A DNA stretch of 33,212 nucleotides from Fischerella muscicola PCC 7414 (GTDB taxonomy: Bacteria > Cyanobacteriota > Cyanobacteriia > Cyanobacteriales > Nostocaceae), in NCBI RefSeq assembly GCF_000317205.1, contig NZ_AJLK01000188.1, positions 1 to 33,212 on the forward strand, read 5' to 3'. How positions within the stretch are numbered: position 1 is the stretch's first letter; each line of letters starts with the position of its first letter. Below, in pieces: positions 1 through 9,056 of this stretch. The notes beneath the pieces were generated by a model. That model did no database searches and had not been told where the DNA came from. It saw only the letters and a list, made by a program, of their open reading frames with translations. The position numbers were made by a program, and so were the translations under genes.

Positions 1-93
1 CATTGCCCCCCAACCCCACAAAAGTGGGGACCCCTAGCCCCCCCATCTCCCCATCCCCCCATCCCCCCCATCTCCGATCCCCAGCCCCTGAAC
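1..93. repeat. C-rich CCCCATC-type tandem repeat upstream of argH
   Basis: The 90 bases before the argH start are runs of C4-C6 separated by AT or T (CCCCATCT, CCCCATCC units). No Shine-Dalgarno sequence is visible before the ATG at 94. The same repeat family lies directly before the ABC exporter start (about 16268-16360) and, in the opposite orientation, directly after the SRPBCC gene (about 5412-5460). The G-rich complement could form G-quadruplexes, which is an inference. Confidence 0.7.
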
Positions 94-1479
94 ATGACTG
101 AACAGCAAACTTGGAGCCAGCGGTTTGAATCAGCCTTGCATCCTGCGATCGCTCATTTTAATGCAAGTATTAGTTTTGACATTGAGTTAATAGAATATGA
201 CCTGACTGGCTCTGTTGCTCATGCCCAGATGCTAACTAAATGCGGTATCATTTCTCCAAAAGAAGGAGAGCAATTAGTTGCTGGTTTAGAACAAATCCGG
301 CAAGAATATCGTCAAGGCATGTTTAACCCCGGTATTGAAGCAGAAGACGTACACTTTGCCGTCGAGCATCGTCTAGTGGAAATTATTGGTGATGCAGGTA
401 AAAAGTTACACACAGGTCGTTCCCGTAACGATCAAGTAGGAACAGATACTAGATTGTACCTACGTGATCAGATCCAACAAATTCGTCAGCAACTGCGAGA
501 ATTCCAAAGTGTCTTGTTAGATATTGCTAACAATCACATTGAAACTTTAATACCTGGTTATACCCACTTGCAACGCGCTCAACCTCTGAGTTTGGCTCAC
601 CACTTGTTGGCATACTTTCAAATGGCACAACGAGACTGGGAACGTTTGGGAGATGTTTGGAAGCGAGTGAATATTTCTCCTTTGGGCTGTGGTGCTTTGG
701 CAGGAACAACTTTCCCGATTGACCGCCATTATACAGCCCAACTATTGCATTTTGATAGCGCTTATGCTAACAGCTTGGATGGAGTGAGTGATCGCGATTT
801 TGCGATCGAATTTTTGTGTGCTGCCAGCTTAATTATGGTTCATTTGAGCCGACTTTCAGAAGAAATCATTCTTTGGGCATCTGAAGAATTTGGTTTTGTC
901 ACCCTGAAAGATAGCTGTGCAACTGGTTCCAGCATCATGCCTCAAAAGAAAAACCCTGATGTTCCAGAATTAGTGCGGGGTAAAACTGGGCGTGTCTTTG
1001 GTCATCTCCAAGCTTTGTTGGTAATTATGAAGGGACTACCTTTGGCATATAACAAAGATTTACAAGAAGACAAAGAAGGTTTATTTGACAGTGTTAAAAC
1101 TGTCAAAGCATGTCTAGAAGCAATGACAATTTTGTTACGAGAAGGTCTGGAATTTCGTACACAACGTTTAGCACAAGCAGTATGTGAAGACTTTTCCAAT
1201 GCTACCGATGTAGCAGATTATCTAGCAGCACGAGGTGTACCATTTCGAGAAGCATACAACCTTGTGGGCAAAGTAGTAAAAACTAGCATTGCTGCTGGCA
1301 AACTCCTCAAAGATTTAACCTTGGAAGAGTGGAAACAACTTCATCCAGCATTTGCAGCCGACATTTACGAAGCAATATCTCCTCAGCAAGTAGTTGCAGC
1401 CCGCAATAGCTACGGTGGTACAGGTTTTGAGCAGGTAAGAATAGCATTATCTAATGCCCGTAATCTAATTGCTGAATAG
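94..1479 (+). CDS. argH: Argininosuccinate lyase
   Basis: Cytoplasmic enzyme that splits argininosuccinate into arginine and fumarate, the last step of arginine biosynthesis. The 461-residue length is normal for the family. The fumarase/aspartase superfamily signature [11 protein letters not shown] is at residues 278-288 and carries the catalytic serine loop. The N-terminal [10 protein letters not shown] substrate-binding segment and the TxLQxAQP segment ([14 protein letters not shown] region) are also present. The ATG at 94 gives the standard N-terminus, but it is preceded by a C-rich repeat instead of a recognisable ribosome binding site. It stands alone on its strand; a hairpin follows the stop. 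No odd residues were seen, so identification is secure. Confidence 0.97.
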   Translation: MTEQQTWSQRFESALHPAIAHFNASISFDIELIEYDLTGSVAHAQMLTKCGIISPKEGEQLVAGLEQIRQEYRQGMFNPGIEAEDVHFAVEHRLVEIIGDAGKKLHTGRSRNDQVGTDTRLYLRDQIQQIRQQLREFQSVLLDIANNHIETLIPGYTHLQRAQPLSLAHHLLAYFQMAQRDWERLGDVWKRVNISPLGCGALAGTTFPIDRHYTAQLLHFDSAYANSLDGVSDRDFAIEFLCAASLIMVHLSRLSEEIILWASEEFGFVTLKDSCATGSSIMPQKKNPDVPELVRGKTGRVFGHLQALLVIMKGLPLAYNKDLQEDKEGLFDSVKTVKACLEAMTILLREGLEFRTQRLAQAVCEDFSNATDVADYLAARGVPFREAYNLVGKVVKTSIAAGKLLKDLTLEEWKQLHPAFAADIYEAISPQQVVAARNSYGGTGFEQVRIALSNARNLIAE

Positions 1480-1487
1480 TTTGCTGC

Positions 1488-1519
1488 TGTTGGTTGTTTG
1501 GTATTGGGAACAACCAACA
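1488..1519 (+). terminator. Hairpin downstream of argH
   Basis: A perfect 11-bp inverted repeat (TGTTGGTTGTT at 1488-1498, AACAACCAACA at 1509-1519) with a 10-base loop begins 8 bases after the argH stop codon. It is followed by an AT-rich stretch and not by a clean T run. The stem is built from the same TTGGTTG/CAACCAA units as the local short repeats, so it may be a repeat used as a terminator. Confidence 0.55.
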
Positions 1520-1718
1520 ATTTAAAATAATTTAGATAAATATTATCAGACTAAACAATAGATATCTTGCAAAAGTCATGGCATGATTGCCTGTCTTGAA
1601 AATAGGTATCGGGGATTAACTTAACACCAAACCCATAATCCATCTGTGTTTATCTGTGTGCATCTGTGTTCGACATTCCATGATAGAGGCTCACTGATGA
1701 ACTACTTACCTGTATCTC
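1520..1718. other. Gap with an ATCTGTG repeat
   Basis: AT-rich spacer between convergent argH and the aspartoacylase gene. At about 1640-1672 it carries CATCTGTGTT-type units. Their reverse complement (CGAACACAGATG) recurs at about 12042-12062 and 30702-30714. No gene or RNA was recognised. Confidence 0.5.
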
Positions 1719-2606
1719 CTATTCCCAATTCAAATTCACTTCCTGCTTCTGAGTCAAACACATGGCAATTCCCTTCTCATAGTAAGCAGCTTCATTAATA
1801 AAAATTGGATAAACAGTTGATTCTCCTTCATAATTAATATCTTGACCTTCAAAGCTCAGAAATATTGGTTCACCAGGATGAAGAGGTTCATAATCTCTAA
1901 ACTGAAGCTGGGGATGGATCATCGCCTGAATTTCTCCTAAGTTATTTCTGGGATAATCGATAGTCCCGATGCTTTGATAAAGTGTCAATGTGTGATTGTC
2001 TGATGAAATTGAATTTTGATTATATGCTTCTAAATAGTCCAAAATAGTATAAATAAGCTTCTCTGTTTTGTAAAATAAATCTGCATTTAAAACACCTTGA
2101 GCAACAGGGCCAACTTCAATTACAAAACCGTACTGACATAGAGATTTAAGTAAAGAACTATCTAGATTTGTTGTTGTCAAACAAACTTTTACTAAAGGAT
2201 TGATTGCACTTAGATAAGCAGATAATTGTAAACAAAAAGGGTGTTGATTGCCTATGATAATACTCAACCCCATGTTTGCTGTTGTAGTATGCAAATCTAA
2301 TATTACATCTACTTGAGGATTACCTTTTGGCCCTAATATTTGGTTAATAGCTTTTGCCCGAATGTCTTCATAACTAGAAAGTGTCGAATTTTGTAAGTCT
2401 TGATTAAGGAAGCAACGATTCAAGTCTTTATCAATGTAACGTCTACCAACCTTAAAAGCTTCAGGATTTGCTAGTAAAGTTTGAATGTTAAAGCTGGATC
2501 GCTGAATTAAGTGAGGAAACTGCTCAAATTTTTTGATTAGATATGCCCCTGTAAATTCATTTCCGTGAGTTGCCCCCACGATCGCAACATGATTGATTTG
2601 ATTCAT
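1719..2606 (-). CDS. Aspartoacylase-family zinc hydrolase
   Basis: Predicted cytoplasmic zinc carboxypeptidase-like amidohydrolase of the AstE/AspA family (aspartoacylase, N-acetylaspartate to aspartate plus acetate). Zinc ligands are visible as H14 and E17 ([10 protein letters not shown]) and H106 ([10 protein letters not shown]). R56, N63 and R64 in [12 protein letters not shown], and E164 in FVIEVGP, line up with human ASPA R63, N70, R71 and E178 at nearly constant offset. The 295-residue length suits the family. The ATG at 2606 puts the zinc motif at the usual distance from the N-terminus. The true substrate in cyanobacteria is uncertain; another N-acyl amino acid is possible. It is monocistronic, with the channel gene on the same strand 238 bp upstream. 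Confidence 0.88.
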   Translation of the reverse strand: MNQINHVAIVGATHGNEFTGAYLIKKFEQFPHLIQRSSFNIQTLLANPEAFKVGRRYIDKDLNRCFLNQDLQNSTLSSYEDIRAKAINQILGPKGNPQVDVILDLHTTTANMGLSIIIGNQHPFCLQLSAYLSAINPLVKVCLTTTNLDSSLLKSLCQYGFVIEVGPVAQGVLNADLFYKTEKLIYTILDYLEAYNQNSISSDNHTLTLYQSIGTIDYPRNNLGEIQAMIHPQLQFRDYEPLHPGEPIFLSFEGQDINYEGESTVYPIFINEAAYYEKGIAMCLTQKQEVNLNWE

Positions 2607-2742
2607 AAGATTAATTTATATTATATTCGCTCGAATACTTATATTATCCGCCTGAGTCTGTAATGGGTAATTGGCATATTACCTAATATTGGTGATGGTT
2701 AAAGGCTGCTCCTTTAAAGCATCATAGTGGGAATATAAAACC

Positions 2743-2782
2743 TATAAACCGAGTTTTTGCAGTAACAAAAACCCGGTTTATA
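2743..2782 (-). terminator. 17-bp stem hairpin after the channel gene
   Basis: Inverted repeat with 17-base arms (2743-2759 and 2766-2782), one mismatch and a 6-base loop. Read on the minus strand it lies about 60 bases after the stop of the channel gene (2845-4500) and is followed by a TTTTATA stretch. It can therefore work as an intrinsic terminator in that direction. It also lies upstream of the aspartoacylase start. The AACCCGGTTT core resembles the atpC terminator at 30659. Confidence 0.6.
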
Positions 2783-2844
2783 ACCTCAAGTTCTAGTACT
2801 AGATTAGTGTTTTGGGTTGTTTAATGACGTGCTTGCAAGTTGAA

Positions 2845-4500
2845 TTAACCTCTATTTTTGAAAGATTCCAACCATTGTTGGACTTGTTCTCTGGCTATAT
2901 CGCGAGATCCTAAACCAAAGGCAAGAGCGATCGCCACTGCGATCGCACCCAATAGCAAGCCAAAGGCAAGATTCACAATATCGGGTGCAACACCGATTTG
3001 TTGTAACGCCATTGCGGTGACTAGGGTAATGATTGCTATCCGCGTCACCTGACCTAAAATTCTCGCTTGGGGATTACCGGAACTGGTAATAATGTTAAAA
3101 GCTAGATTGGCTAGGTATAAACCAATAGCAAATATAATCACTCCAGCCAAAATCCGTCCGAGTACGACAACAATACCAGCTACTAGCACTGTTAGAGCAG
3201 GGATATTGAGGATATTCACCGCTGCCACAGTCGCAAATAGCATAATCCCAACTAATACAATAATGCCCGCAATTTCCGAGGGGGTGCGGCTGGGAGGAGT
3301 TGGTGTTGTTGGTTCTTCTGCGGGAATCACAATCCGTCTGGGGGGTGGTGATATTCCCAAAACAGACAAAATATTGTTAAAACCTATACTGGTCAAAATG
3401 TTGGTGACTAAATCTGCCACAAACCGCCCCAAGAAATAGGCAATAATTAAAATGGCGATTGCTGTAAAGATTGCCGGAAGTACATTGAGAACTTGTTGCA
3501 ACATCGCGATTGCCGGCACTGAAATCGCTGCTATTTGCAGAGTATTCAAAGCAGCGATCGCTACAGGAATCAAAATCAGAATATAGACAATTGTGCCGAT
3601 GATTCTGGAAAGAGGTTGAGTTCCCGCAGCGCGTGATAATCCTAATCGAGTTCCTAAATTGTCAATTCCTGTTGCTGCGAGTAAATTTGTGACAATCCGT
3701 TGGACAACAGTCGCGATAAACCAACCAACAGCGGCAATAATGATTGCTCCGAGAATGTTCGGCAGAATCGCCAAAATCTCTGTCACCAGTGCTTCCACTG
3801 GTTGTAGCGCTCGTTGTAACCCCAGAGTATCTAGTATTGGAATCAGAAATAGTAAAAAGATGAACCAATACAGAGCATTACCAATTGTATTGCTCAGAGG
3901 CAATTGATTTTGAGTAGTAGTGCTATCTTCTGGTGGGTTTAAACGTTCGTCTATTCTTAACGCCCGCAGTCCTCTAATTGTGATTAGCTTGACAACAGTA
4001 GCTACTAACCAAGCAACTGCTGCAAAAATCAGCGCACCCACTAATCTGGGTAAAAAGTCACCAATTTGAGTGAGAAAAGTATTAAGCGGTTGAGAAGCAA
4101 CCCTTAATTCCAGTATGTCCAAAACGGCAACTAGTGTTAGCAGTAGAATGCCCCAAAATACCAAGTTAGAAATCAATTTTTCTACTTGAGGAAGTTCGCT
4201 GCTGCTATCTTCATGTCCAACTACGCCAGCGGCAATGCGGTTATCGATTTGCGTGCGATTGAGAATCCCTCGCGTCACAGCAGCAACACCAGCAGCAATC
4301 AACCAGCCAACCAACAAAATTAATACTGCTCCCAGCAATCGAGGCAGAAATGCACCTATCTGTTGGAAAGAGTTTTGCACATAAGTGTTGAATCCAGCGT
4401 CTTGTGGTGGTAATGTAGGCGATTGTGCTAAAAATGTTTCTACCCTAATCCACAAACCAGCTCCCATCACTTGAGTTATATTTTGCCAAGTTGTATTCAT
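2845..4500 (-). CDS. CmpX-like mechanosensitive-channel-related membrane protein
   Basis: A 551-residue, strongly hydrophobic inner-membrane protein made of repeated 'conserved TM helix' units (CmpX/MscS-related). The recurring motif is LPRLLGAxxxxxVGW(L/F)xA..., followed by a helix ending near a (T/R)xIDxRL or TGIDNLG segment. Good copies start near residues 52, 150 and 245, with more divergent copies near 340 and about 430. The C-terminus (LLLGAIAVAIALAFGLGSRDIAREQVQQW) resembles the pore-helix end of this family. There is a Pro/Thr-rich cytoplasmic loop near residue 395 (EEPTTPTPPSRTPS). The likely role is osmotic or membrane-tension response, which is inferred from the family. Several long antisense reading frames here come from its low-complexity codons and are not genes. 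Confidence 0.82.
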   Translation of the reverse strand: MNTTWQNITQVMGAGLWIRVETFLAQSPTLPPQDAGFNTYVQNSFQQIGAFLPRLLGAVLILLVGWLIAAGVAAVTRGILNRTQIDNRIAAGVVGHEDSSSELPQVEKLISNLVFWGILLLTLVAVLDILELRVASQPLNTFLTQIGDFLPRLVGALIFAAVAWLVATVVKLITIRGLRALRIDERLNPPEDSTTTQNQLPLSNTIGNALYWFIFLLFLIPILDTLGLQRALQPVEALVTEILAILPNILGAIIIAAVGWFIATVVQRIVTNLLAATGIDNLGTRLGLSRAAGTQPLSRIIGTIVYILILIPVAIAALNTLQIAAISVPAIAMLQQVLNVLPAIFTAIAILIIAYFLGRFVADLVTNILTSIGFNNILSVLGISPPPRRIVIPAEEPTTPTPPSRTPSEIAGIIVLVGIMLFATVAAVNILNIPALTVLVAGIVVVLGRILAGVIIFAIGLYLANLAFNIITSSGNPQARILGQVTRIAIITLVTAMALQQIGVAPDIVNLAFGLLLGAIAVAIALAFGLGSRDIAREQVQQWLESFKNRG

Positions 4501-4958
4501 GGTTTTTCGGTATTAAAGTTAAGTTTGATCGCAGAAAACACCGTAGATACTTTTGGAGTAGATTGCCCTGGACAATTCCACATGCCAATAACTTCGTAGT
4601 GTTTTACGTTTGAATTTAACTGTCAATTTTACACGCAATTGATCTCAAGCATTCTTTGTGATAATTTTTTGTTTTTTATTGAAAAAAGCAAATTAAAACA
4701 TCTATCTACTTGTAGTTGACTAGTATTGACAAATACAATTATTTTAAATTGGTCATCTTTGATTAATTATTGGTCAAAAGTTAATAGCTAATCATTTGTG
4801 GTTGTTGATAGTTGCTTGTTGTTTGTTGGTGGTTAGTGGTTGGTGGTTAGTGGTTAGTGGTTATTCCCCTACTCCTCACACCCCCCACACCCCTCACACT
4901 CCCCACACTCCCCAATTTGCGTTACTCTGAGTGCAGATATAATAAGAACTTAAGTGAA
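4501..4958. other. Divergent spacer with TTAGTGG and CACACCCC repeats
   Basis: The spacer separates the divergent channel and SRPBCC genes. It is AT-rich to about 4790, then has GTGGTTA/GTTGTTG heptamers (about 4798-4862), then C-rich CTCACACCCC units (about 4865-4915). An open frame runs through this repeat from 4857, but that N-terminal extension is Pro/Leu/Thr low complexity and was not accepted. Promoters for both genes should lie here; none is clear enough to mark. Confidence 0.6.
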
Positions 4959-5411
4959 ATGTCTGCAATGGAAGTTTTTGAACAATCAATAGATATTAAT
5001 GCCTCAGCCGCAGTTGTGGAACGCTGTATTAGCGATCGCATTTTAATGCACCGTTGGCTCAATCCTGTATTGCGTTGCGAACCTGTAGGTGAGTGGAGTA
5101 CCGATGTTGGTAGTCACAGTCGGTTTGTGATTCAAATACCTTTAATTAAACCGACATTGAAGAGTACTGTTGTCGAAAGAAAACCAGGTTTGATTGTTTG
5201 GGGGTTTGAGGGTTTTTTTAAAGGACGCGATCGCTGGGAATGTCAACCACAAGCAAAAGGAACACGCCTACTCAATCGCTTTGAATTTGAGATACCCAAC
5301 CCTTTGGTGAGTTGGGGTTTTAAAACCTTTGCTGAAAACTGGACAAAAGAAGACATGCAAGCCCAATTACGCCGACTGAAGCTTGTAGCAGAGGAAATAC
5401 AGCAGGAGTGA
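4959..5411 (+). CDS. SRPBCC (START/Bet v1-like) family protein
   Basis: A 150-residue soluble protein with the SRPBCC lipid/ligand-binding fold. It starts with the typical first strand FEQSIDINASAAVVERCISD, followed by the helix and HRWLNP segment. The strands are VGSHSRFVIQIP and GLIVWGFEGFFKGRDRWEC, and it ends in the long helix NWTKEDMQAQLRRLKLVAEEI. Its ligand is unknown; cyanobacterial members are usually annotated only as cyclase/dehydrase-like or polyketide cyclase-like. Start candidates are ATG 4959 and ATG 4968. I chose 4959 since everything upstream is translated repeat. The stop codon abuts a G-rich GGGGTGAT array. Confidence 0.75.
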   Translation: MSAMEVFEQSIDINASAAVVERCISDRILMHRWLNPVLRCEPVGEWSTDVGSHSRFVIQIPLIKPTLKSTVVERKPGLIVWGFEGFFKGRDRWECQPQAKGTRLLNRFEFEIPNPLVSWGFKTFAENWTKEDMQAQLRRLKLVAEEIQQE

Positions 5412-5461
5412 GAGGTGGTGGGGTGATGGGGTGATGGGGTGATGGGGAGGTGGGGGGAGTG
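5412..5461 (+). repeat. G-rich GGGGTGAT tandem repeat
   Basis: GGTGGGGTGATGGGG units, three near-perfect octamers followed by GGAGGTGGGG, begin directly after the TGA of the SRPBCC gene. They are the reverse complement of the C-rich arrays before argH and the ABC exporter. The array could form a G-quadruplex in the sense strand, which is an inference. Confidence 0.7.
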
Positions 5462-5495
5462 TGTAGACGCGTAGCGGCTTAAGGTAAGGGTGGAG
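5462..5495 (-). repeat. Fragment of interspersed mosaic repeat
   Basis: Contains TAGACGCGTAGCGGCTTAAG followed by GTAAGGGTGGAGTAG. It is the reverse complement of segments of the mosaic element at 14816-15131 (CTACCCTTACCTTAAGCC and GTCTACGCGTCTAC). It is sandwiched between a G-rich array and a heptamer array. Confidence 0.65.
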
Positions 5496-5501
5496 TAGTA
5501 A

Positions 5502-5606
5502 ACCACTAACCACTAACCACTAACCACTGACCACTAACTACTAACCACTAACCACTAACCACTAACCACTGACCACTAACTACTAACCACTAACCAATGA
5601 TAAATG
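5502..5606. repeat. ACCACTA heptamer array with 49-bp higher-order period
   Basis: About fifteen consecutive heptamers, mostly ACCACTA, with variant units ACCACTG at 5523 and 5572 and ACTACTA at 5537 and 5586. The variants recur exactly 49 bases (seven units) apart, so the array expanded as a multi-unit block. It lies between two convergent genes. Confidence 0.85.
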
Positions 5607-5614
5607 ACAATTGA

Positions 5615-6436
5615 CTACCCTCTACCAAGTTGAGTTAGTAATCGCCGAATCATGTAGGCGTCTTGGGCTTCTGGGGTCTTGACTAGGTAAGTTTCTAAGT
5701 CATTGGCTGCTTGGGAGAAGCGACCGAGTTGATAGCATAAAAGACCGCGATCGCGCACTTCTAAGGCGAAGCCAGGAAATAATAATAAAATTCTCTCTAC
5801 TGCTGCTAAGGCTTTTTCTAATTCCTGTTTATTCAAGTAGATATATTTAAGATTTGTTAATATTCTTGCCAAAATTTGTTTGTTTGTCACCGATGCTAAA
5901 AATTCTGGTTGCAGAGTCACAGGATGCTGATATATTTGAGTCAATTTTTCTTGACAATCTTGCGGAAATAATATCTCACCTTTATTGAAGGTATCCACAA
6001 AAATCTCAATATCAGAAACGTCAGGACGAATGAGGAAATGTCCTGGCATTCCTATGCCTACCATCGCAAAATCAATCCGTCGAGCAATTTCTAGATATAT
6101 TAGCGCTAAGGTAATCGGAATTCCCAGGCGGCGATCAATCACATCATTCAAATAGCTGTTGCGGGGATCATAATATTCTTGTTTATTTCCTGTAAATCCC
6201 AAATCGTTATAGAGATATTGATTAATAGTTTGGATGATTCGCAAAGGATAACGCTCTGCTGGCAAGCGTTCTTCTAATTCTGTTGCCATCGTATCCAGAC
6301 TATTGATATATTCTTCTGGGTCAAGCTCAGGATATTCTTCTTGAGCAATATATAAAGCTGCTCTTGCTAAATCTATATACTCATCAGGCTGCTGAATTTC
6401 CTGGTAAAAATATTGCCGCGCTGACGAGATATTCAT
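5615..6436 (-). CDS. SirB1-type transglutaminase-like/TPR protein
   Basis: A 273-residue cytoplasmic protein of the SirB1 family (transglutaminase-like core 2 followed by TPR helices). The N-terminal helical region includes DLARAALYIAQEEYPELDPE. The SirB1 core is visible around residues 90-140 as YLNDVIDRRLGIPITLALIY and GIGMPGHFLIR. The C-terminus has a TPR-like pair (ALAAVERILLLFPGFALEVR and LCYQLGRFSQAANDLETYL). The biochemical function of the family is not settled. The ATG at 6436 gives a normal N-terminus. Its stop codon sits at the edge of repeat-rich DNA shared with the convergent SRPBCC gene. Confidence 0.82.
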   Translation of the reverse strand: MNISSARQYFYQEIQQPDEYIDLARAALYIAQEEYPELDPEEYINSLDTMATELEERLPAERYPLRIIQTINQYLYNDLGFTGNKQEYYDPRNSYLNDVIDRRLGIPITLALIYLEIARRIDFAMVGIGMPGHFLIRPDVSDIEIFVDTFNKGEILFPQDCQEKLTQIYQHPVTLQPEFLASVTNKQILARILTNLKYIYLNKQELEKALAAVERILLLFPGFALEVRDRGLLCYQLGRFSQAANDLETYLVKTPEAQDAYMIRRLLTQLGRG

Positions 6437-6844
6437 AAGCTTATGCCGAGTATGGGTTTACAGTTCAGGTTGAATATTGTGAGGTGGTGATACCTATATT
6501 TAATATTAAAGATATTAGCTAGATTTGCAAATATTTTGATGCAGAAAAATAAATAATAAGCATCTATCTAAGGTATGAAAATCATGAACCAAACAGAAGA
6601 GGAACTATAGACAATCTTTATCTATCCCCTCCTTTTTTAGAGGAGAAAATAATTAAAAAATAAACACGGAGGTGGGGAGTGTGAGAAGTAGGGGAATAAC
6701 CACTAACCACTATTGTACAGACGCGATTAATCGTGTCTACCTATTAACCACTAACTACTAACTATTGATAATAGACCAATGACAAATGTCCAAAAATCAA
6801 TAACTAGTAACTATTTAATTATGCTTATTATTTATTTTTAAATC
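6437..6844. other. Divergent spacer with small palindrome
   Basis: A 408-bp AT-rich spacer between the SirB1-type gene and the histidine kinase gene. It holds a short G-rich run (about 6667-6693), a few CCACTAA units and a 20-bp near-palindrome (6719-6738). The DNA next to the kinase start is almost pure A/T and has no Shine-Dalgarno sequence. No gene was seen. Confidence 0.6.
6719..6738. repeat. Small palindrome AGACGCGATTAATCGTGTCT
   Basis: A 20-bp palindrome with one mismatched pair, preceded by GTAC. It has the same outer arms (GTAC-AGACG...CGTCT) as the elements at 15146-15165 and 18491-18510, so the three form one family of tiny palindromic insertions with different centres. Confidence 0.6.
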
Positions 6845-8401
6845 ATGCATAGAACTCCAAGTAGAAACAGAGAAGATACAGCAAAAAACAAATTTTTTCA
6901 CCCCACTAGGGGGATTCTTTGGGCAGTCCAGACTCGCATTCTATTTTGGTACATTTTATCTACAATTTTCATCTTTATTATCTTTATTCCAACATTTCGT
7001 GAGGTTTTGTATGCCAGGGTGGACACAAGAGTTCGTAGGGAACTGGCAGAAAAGATGGAAACATTTAAAAAAGTAATCTATGAAAAAGACATGGAAGTGC
7101 GAGAGGAGATAGAGGAGTCTAGGAATATAAAGGTAGACGAACAACTCAAGCCTCCATCTTCTCAAGAAGAATTAGAAGACTTTTTTGATGTTTTTCTCTC
7201 TCGTCAACTACCAGAAGATGATACACATTTAATTGCTTTTGTCAATGAAAAGTTTTACAAATCAAGTCCGAGTGCTAGACCAGATCCCTTAGCAAAAGAT
7301 TCAAAGTTAATGCAGCGTTGGGCTAAGCTAACCCAACCAGAACAAGGAGAAAAATCAGTTTCAGACAAAACTATAGAAAATATAATCTATATTACTGAAC
7401 CAGTCAAAATCAATGGAAAAACTCTGGGGGTATTTGTAGTTGCTCATACTACAGCTGGGGAGCGCGGAGAGGTTTTAGAAGCTGTCTCTGTGATCGTACA
7501 GTTGAGCAGTGTAGTGTTGATCGTAGCTTTAATATTTGCTTGGCTGATCTCCGGAAGAATTTTGGCTCCTTTGCGTTTACTGATGGTGACAACTCGCTCC
7601 ATTAGTGAGTCTGATTTGAATCAACGCTTACCAGTCAAAGGTAAGGGTGAGATTGCAGAGTTAGCAATCACCTTTAATGAAATGATGGATCGTCTGCAAG
7701 CTGCCTTTACCAGTCAACGCGACTTTATTAACGACGCCGGACACGAACTCCGCACACCAATTACTATTATCCGGGGACACTTAGAATTAATGGGTGATAA
7801 CCCTGAAGAAGTGCAGGAAACTATTGCTTTGGTACTGGATGAATTAGACCGCATGAGCCGATTTGTGGAAGATATGATTTTGCTGGCCAAAGCAGAACGT
7901 CCAGATTTTTTACAGTTGGAAACAGTTGATTTGGATTCCTTTACACAGGAATTATTTCTTAAGGCACAAGCACTAGCAGACCGCAATTGGCAGTTGGAAG
8001 CCGTTGGTAAAGGCAAGATAATAGTAGATCGGCATCGGCTAACTCAGGCAGTTATGAATTTGGCACAAAATGCTACTCAACATACATTATCAATTGATAC
8101 AATTTCTATAGGCTCAGCAATTAATCGAAGCAGAGTCCATTTTTGGGTTAAAGATACCGGGGAAGGCATTGCCAAAGCTGACCAAAAACGAATTTTTGCA
8201 CGCTTTGCCCGTGCTACCAATAGCCGTCGTAGATCGGAAGGTGCAGGATTAGGGTTATCAATTGTGCAAGCGATCGCCCAAGCCCATCATGGATCAGTAA
8301 AGCTTCGTAGCCGATTAGGTTTCGGTTCTACTTTCACTATAGTCTTACCGGTGGAACCACCACAAGAGGAAGTACCCGATGCATCGCATTCTCATCGCTG
8401 A
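6845..8401 (+). CDS. HAMP-domain sensor histidine kinase
   Basis: A 518-residue membrane two-component kinase. TM1 is near residues 29-51. A charged extracytoplasmic sensor region of about 150 residues follows, and TM2 is near 213-235. A HAMP segment comes next (SGRILAPLRLLMVTTRSISE...). The HisKA phosphoacceptor is H300 in DAGHELRTPI. The ATPase domain shows NLAQNATQH (N box), DTGEGI and EGAGLGLSIVQAI. It overlaps the downstream response regulator by 23 bases, so the two are almost certainly a cotranscribed, cognate pair. The sensor region matches no domain I recognise, so the stimulus is unknown. The start has no visible ribosome binding site. Confidence 0.92.
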   Translation: MHRTPSRNREDTAKNKFFHPTRGILWAVQTRILFWYILSTIFIFIIFIPTFREVLYARVDTRVRRELAEKMETFKKVIYEKDMEVREEIEESRNIKVDEQLKPPSSQEELEDFFDVFLSRQLPEDDTHLIAFVNEKFYKSSPSARPDPLAKDSKLMQRWAKLTQPEQGEKSVSDKTIENIIYITEPVKINGKTLGVFVVAHTTAGERGEVLEAVSVIVQLSSVVLIVALIFAWLISGRILAPLRLLMVTTRSISESDLNQRLPVKGKGEIAELAITFNEMMDRLQAAFTSQRDFINDAGHELRTPITIIRGHLELMGDNPEEVQETIALVLDELDRMSRFVEDMILLAKAERPDFLQLETVDLDSFTQELFLKAQALADRNWQLEAVGKGKIIVDRHRLTQAVMNLAQNATQHTLSIDTISIGSAINRSRVHFWVKDTGEGIAKADQKRIFARFARATNSRRRSEGAGLGLSIVQAIAQAHHGSVKLRSRLGFGSTFTIVLPVEPPQEEVPDASHSHR

Positions 8402-9056
8402 AGATGAACCTCGTATAGCCTCCTTTTTAGAAAAAGGCTTGTGTTCTCATGGTTTTACGACTGCGGTTGTTGCAGATGGCAATGAAGTTGTACTCATGGT
8501 TCAAGGGAGCGAATTTGACCTACTCATCTTAGATTTAGGATTACCTGGAAAAGATGGTATAGAAATCATAGAAGATTTACGCGGACAAGGCGAAAGCTTG
8601 CCGATTATTATTTTGACTGCCCGTGATGACATCAAAGATAAAATAGCAGGATTAGAAAGCGGTGCTGATGACTATGTTACTAAGCCCTTTCGCTTTGAAG
8701 AACTATTGGCAAGAGTGCGGGTAAGATTACGCAGTAGTACTGTGTCCGCAGTTAACAATGACACGAGCCTCAGAGTTGGTAATATAGTCCTCGATTTGCG
8801 TACTCGTAGAATCAAAGTAGATGGTCGCACTGTTGATTTACCAGCACGGGAATTTACGTTAGCAGAAACTTTTTTCCGTCATCCAGGACAAGTCTTGAGT
8901 CGAGAACAACTGTTAGACCGGGTTTGGGGTTTCGATTATAACCCAGGTTCTAACATTGTGGATGTGTATGTAGGTTATCTACGTAAAAAGTTAGGTAGTG
9001 ACCTGATTGAAACTGTCAGAGGTATGGGCTATCGATTACGGTTAAATAATGAATGA
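8379..9056 (+). CDS. OmpR/PhoB-family response regulator
   Basis: A 225-residue DNA-binding response regulator paired with the kinase just upstream. The receiver domain covers about residues 1-118: acidic pocket EDE at 8-10, phosphoacceptor D52 in LILDLGLPGKDG, T in IILTARDD, and K in DDYVTKPF. The winged-helix effector covers about 128-222, with LPAREFTLAETFFRHPGQVL, LLDRVWGFDYNPGSNIVDVY and LRKKLG. The ATG at 8379 is preceded by an AGAGGAAG site at 8365-8372, six bases away inside the kinase gene, which supports this start and translational coupling. Targets are not evident. Confidence 0.94.
   Translation: MHRILIAEDEPRIASFLEKGLCSHGFTTAVVADGNEVVLMVQGSEFDLLILDLGLPGKDGIEIIEDLRGQGESLPIIILTARDDIKDKIAGLESGADDYVTKPFRFEELLARVRVRLRSSTVSAVNNDTSLRVGNIVLDLRTRRIKVDGRTVDLPAREFTLAETFFRHPGQVLSREQLLDRVWGFDYNPGSNIVDVYVGYLRKKLGSDLIETVRGMGYRLRLNNE

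Noticed and set aside
3092-3439. 115-codon frame antisense to the channel gene
   Set aside because: It is a shadow of a hydrophobic, repetitive membrane-protein gene; the composition is Ile/Thr/Ala-rich and the opposite strand has the clear family match.
4857-4958. 34-residue N-terminal extension of the SRPBCC protein
   Set aside because: It is translated repeat (Pro/Leu/Thr-rich); the conserved fold starts just after the ATG at 4959.
5502-5606. Possible CRISPR array
   Set aside because: Units are 7 bp and contiguous, with no spacers; it is a simple heptamer tandem repeat.
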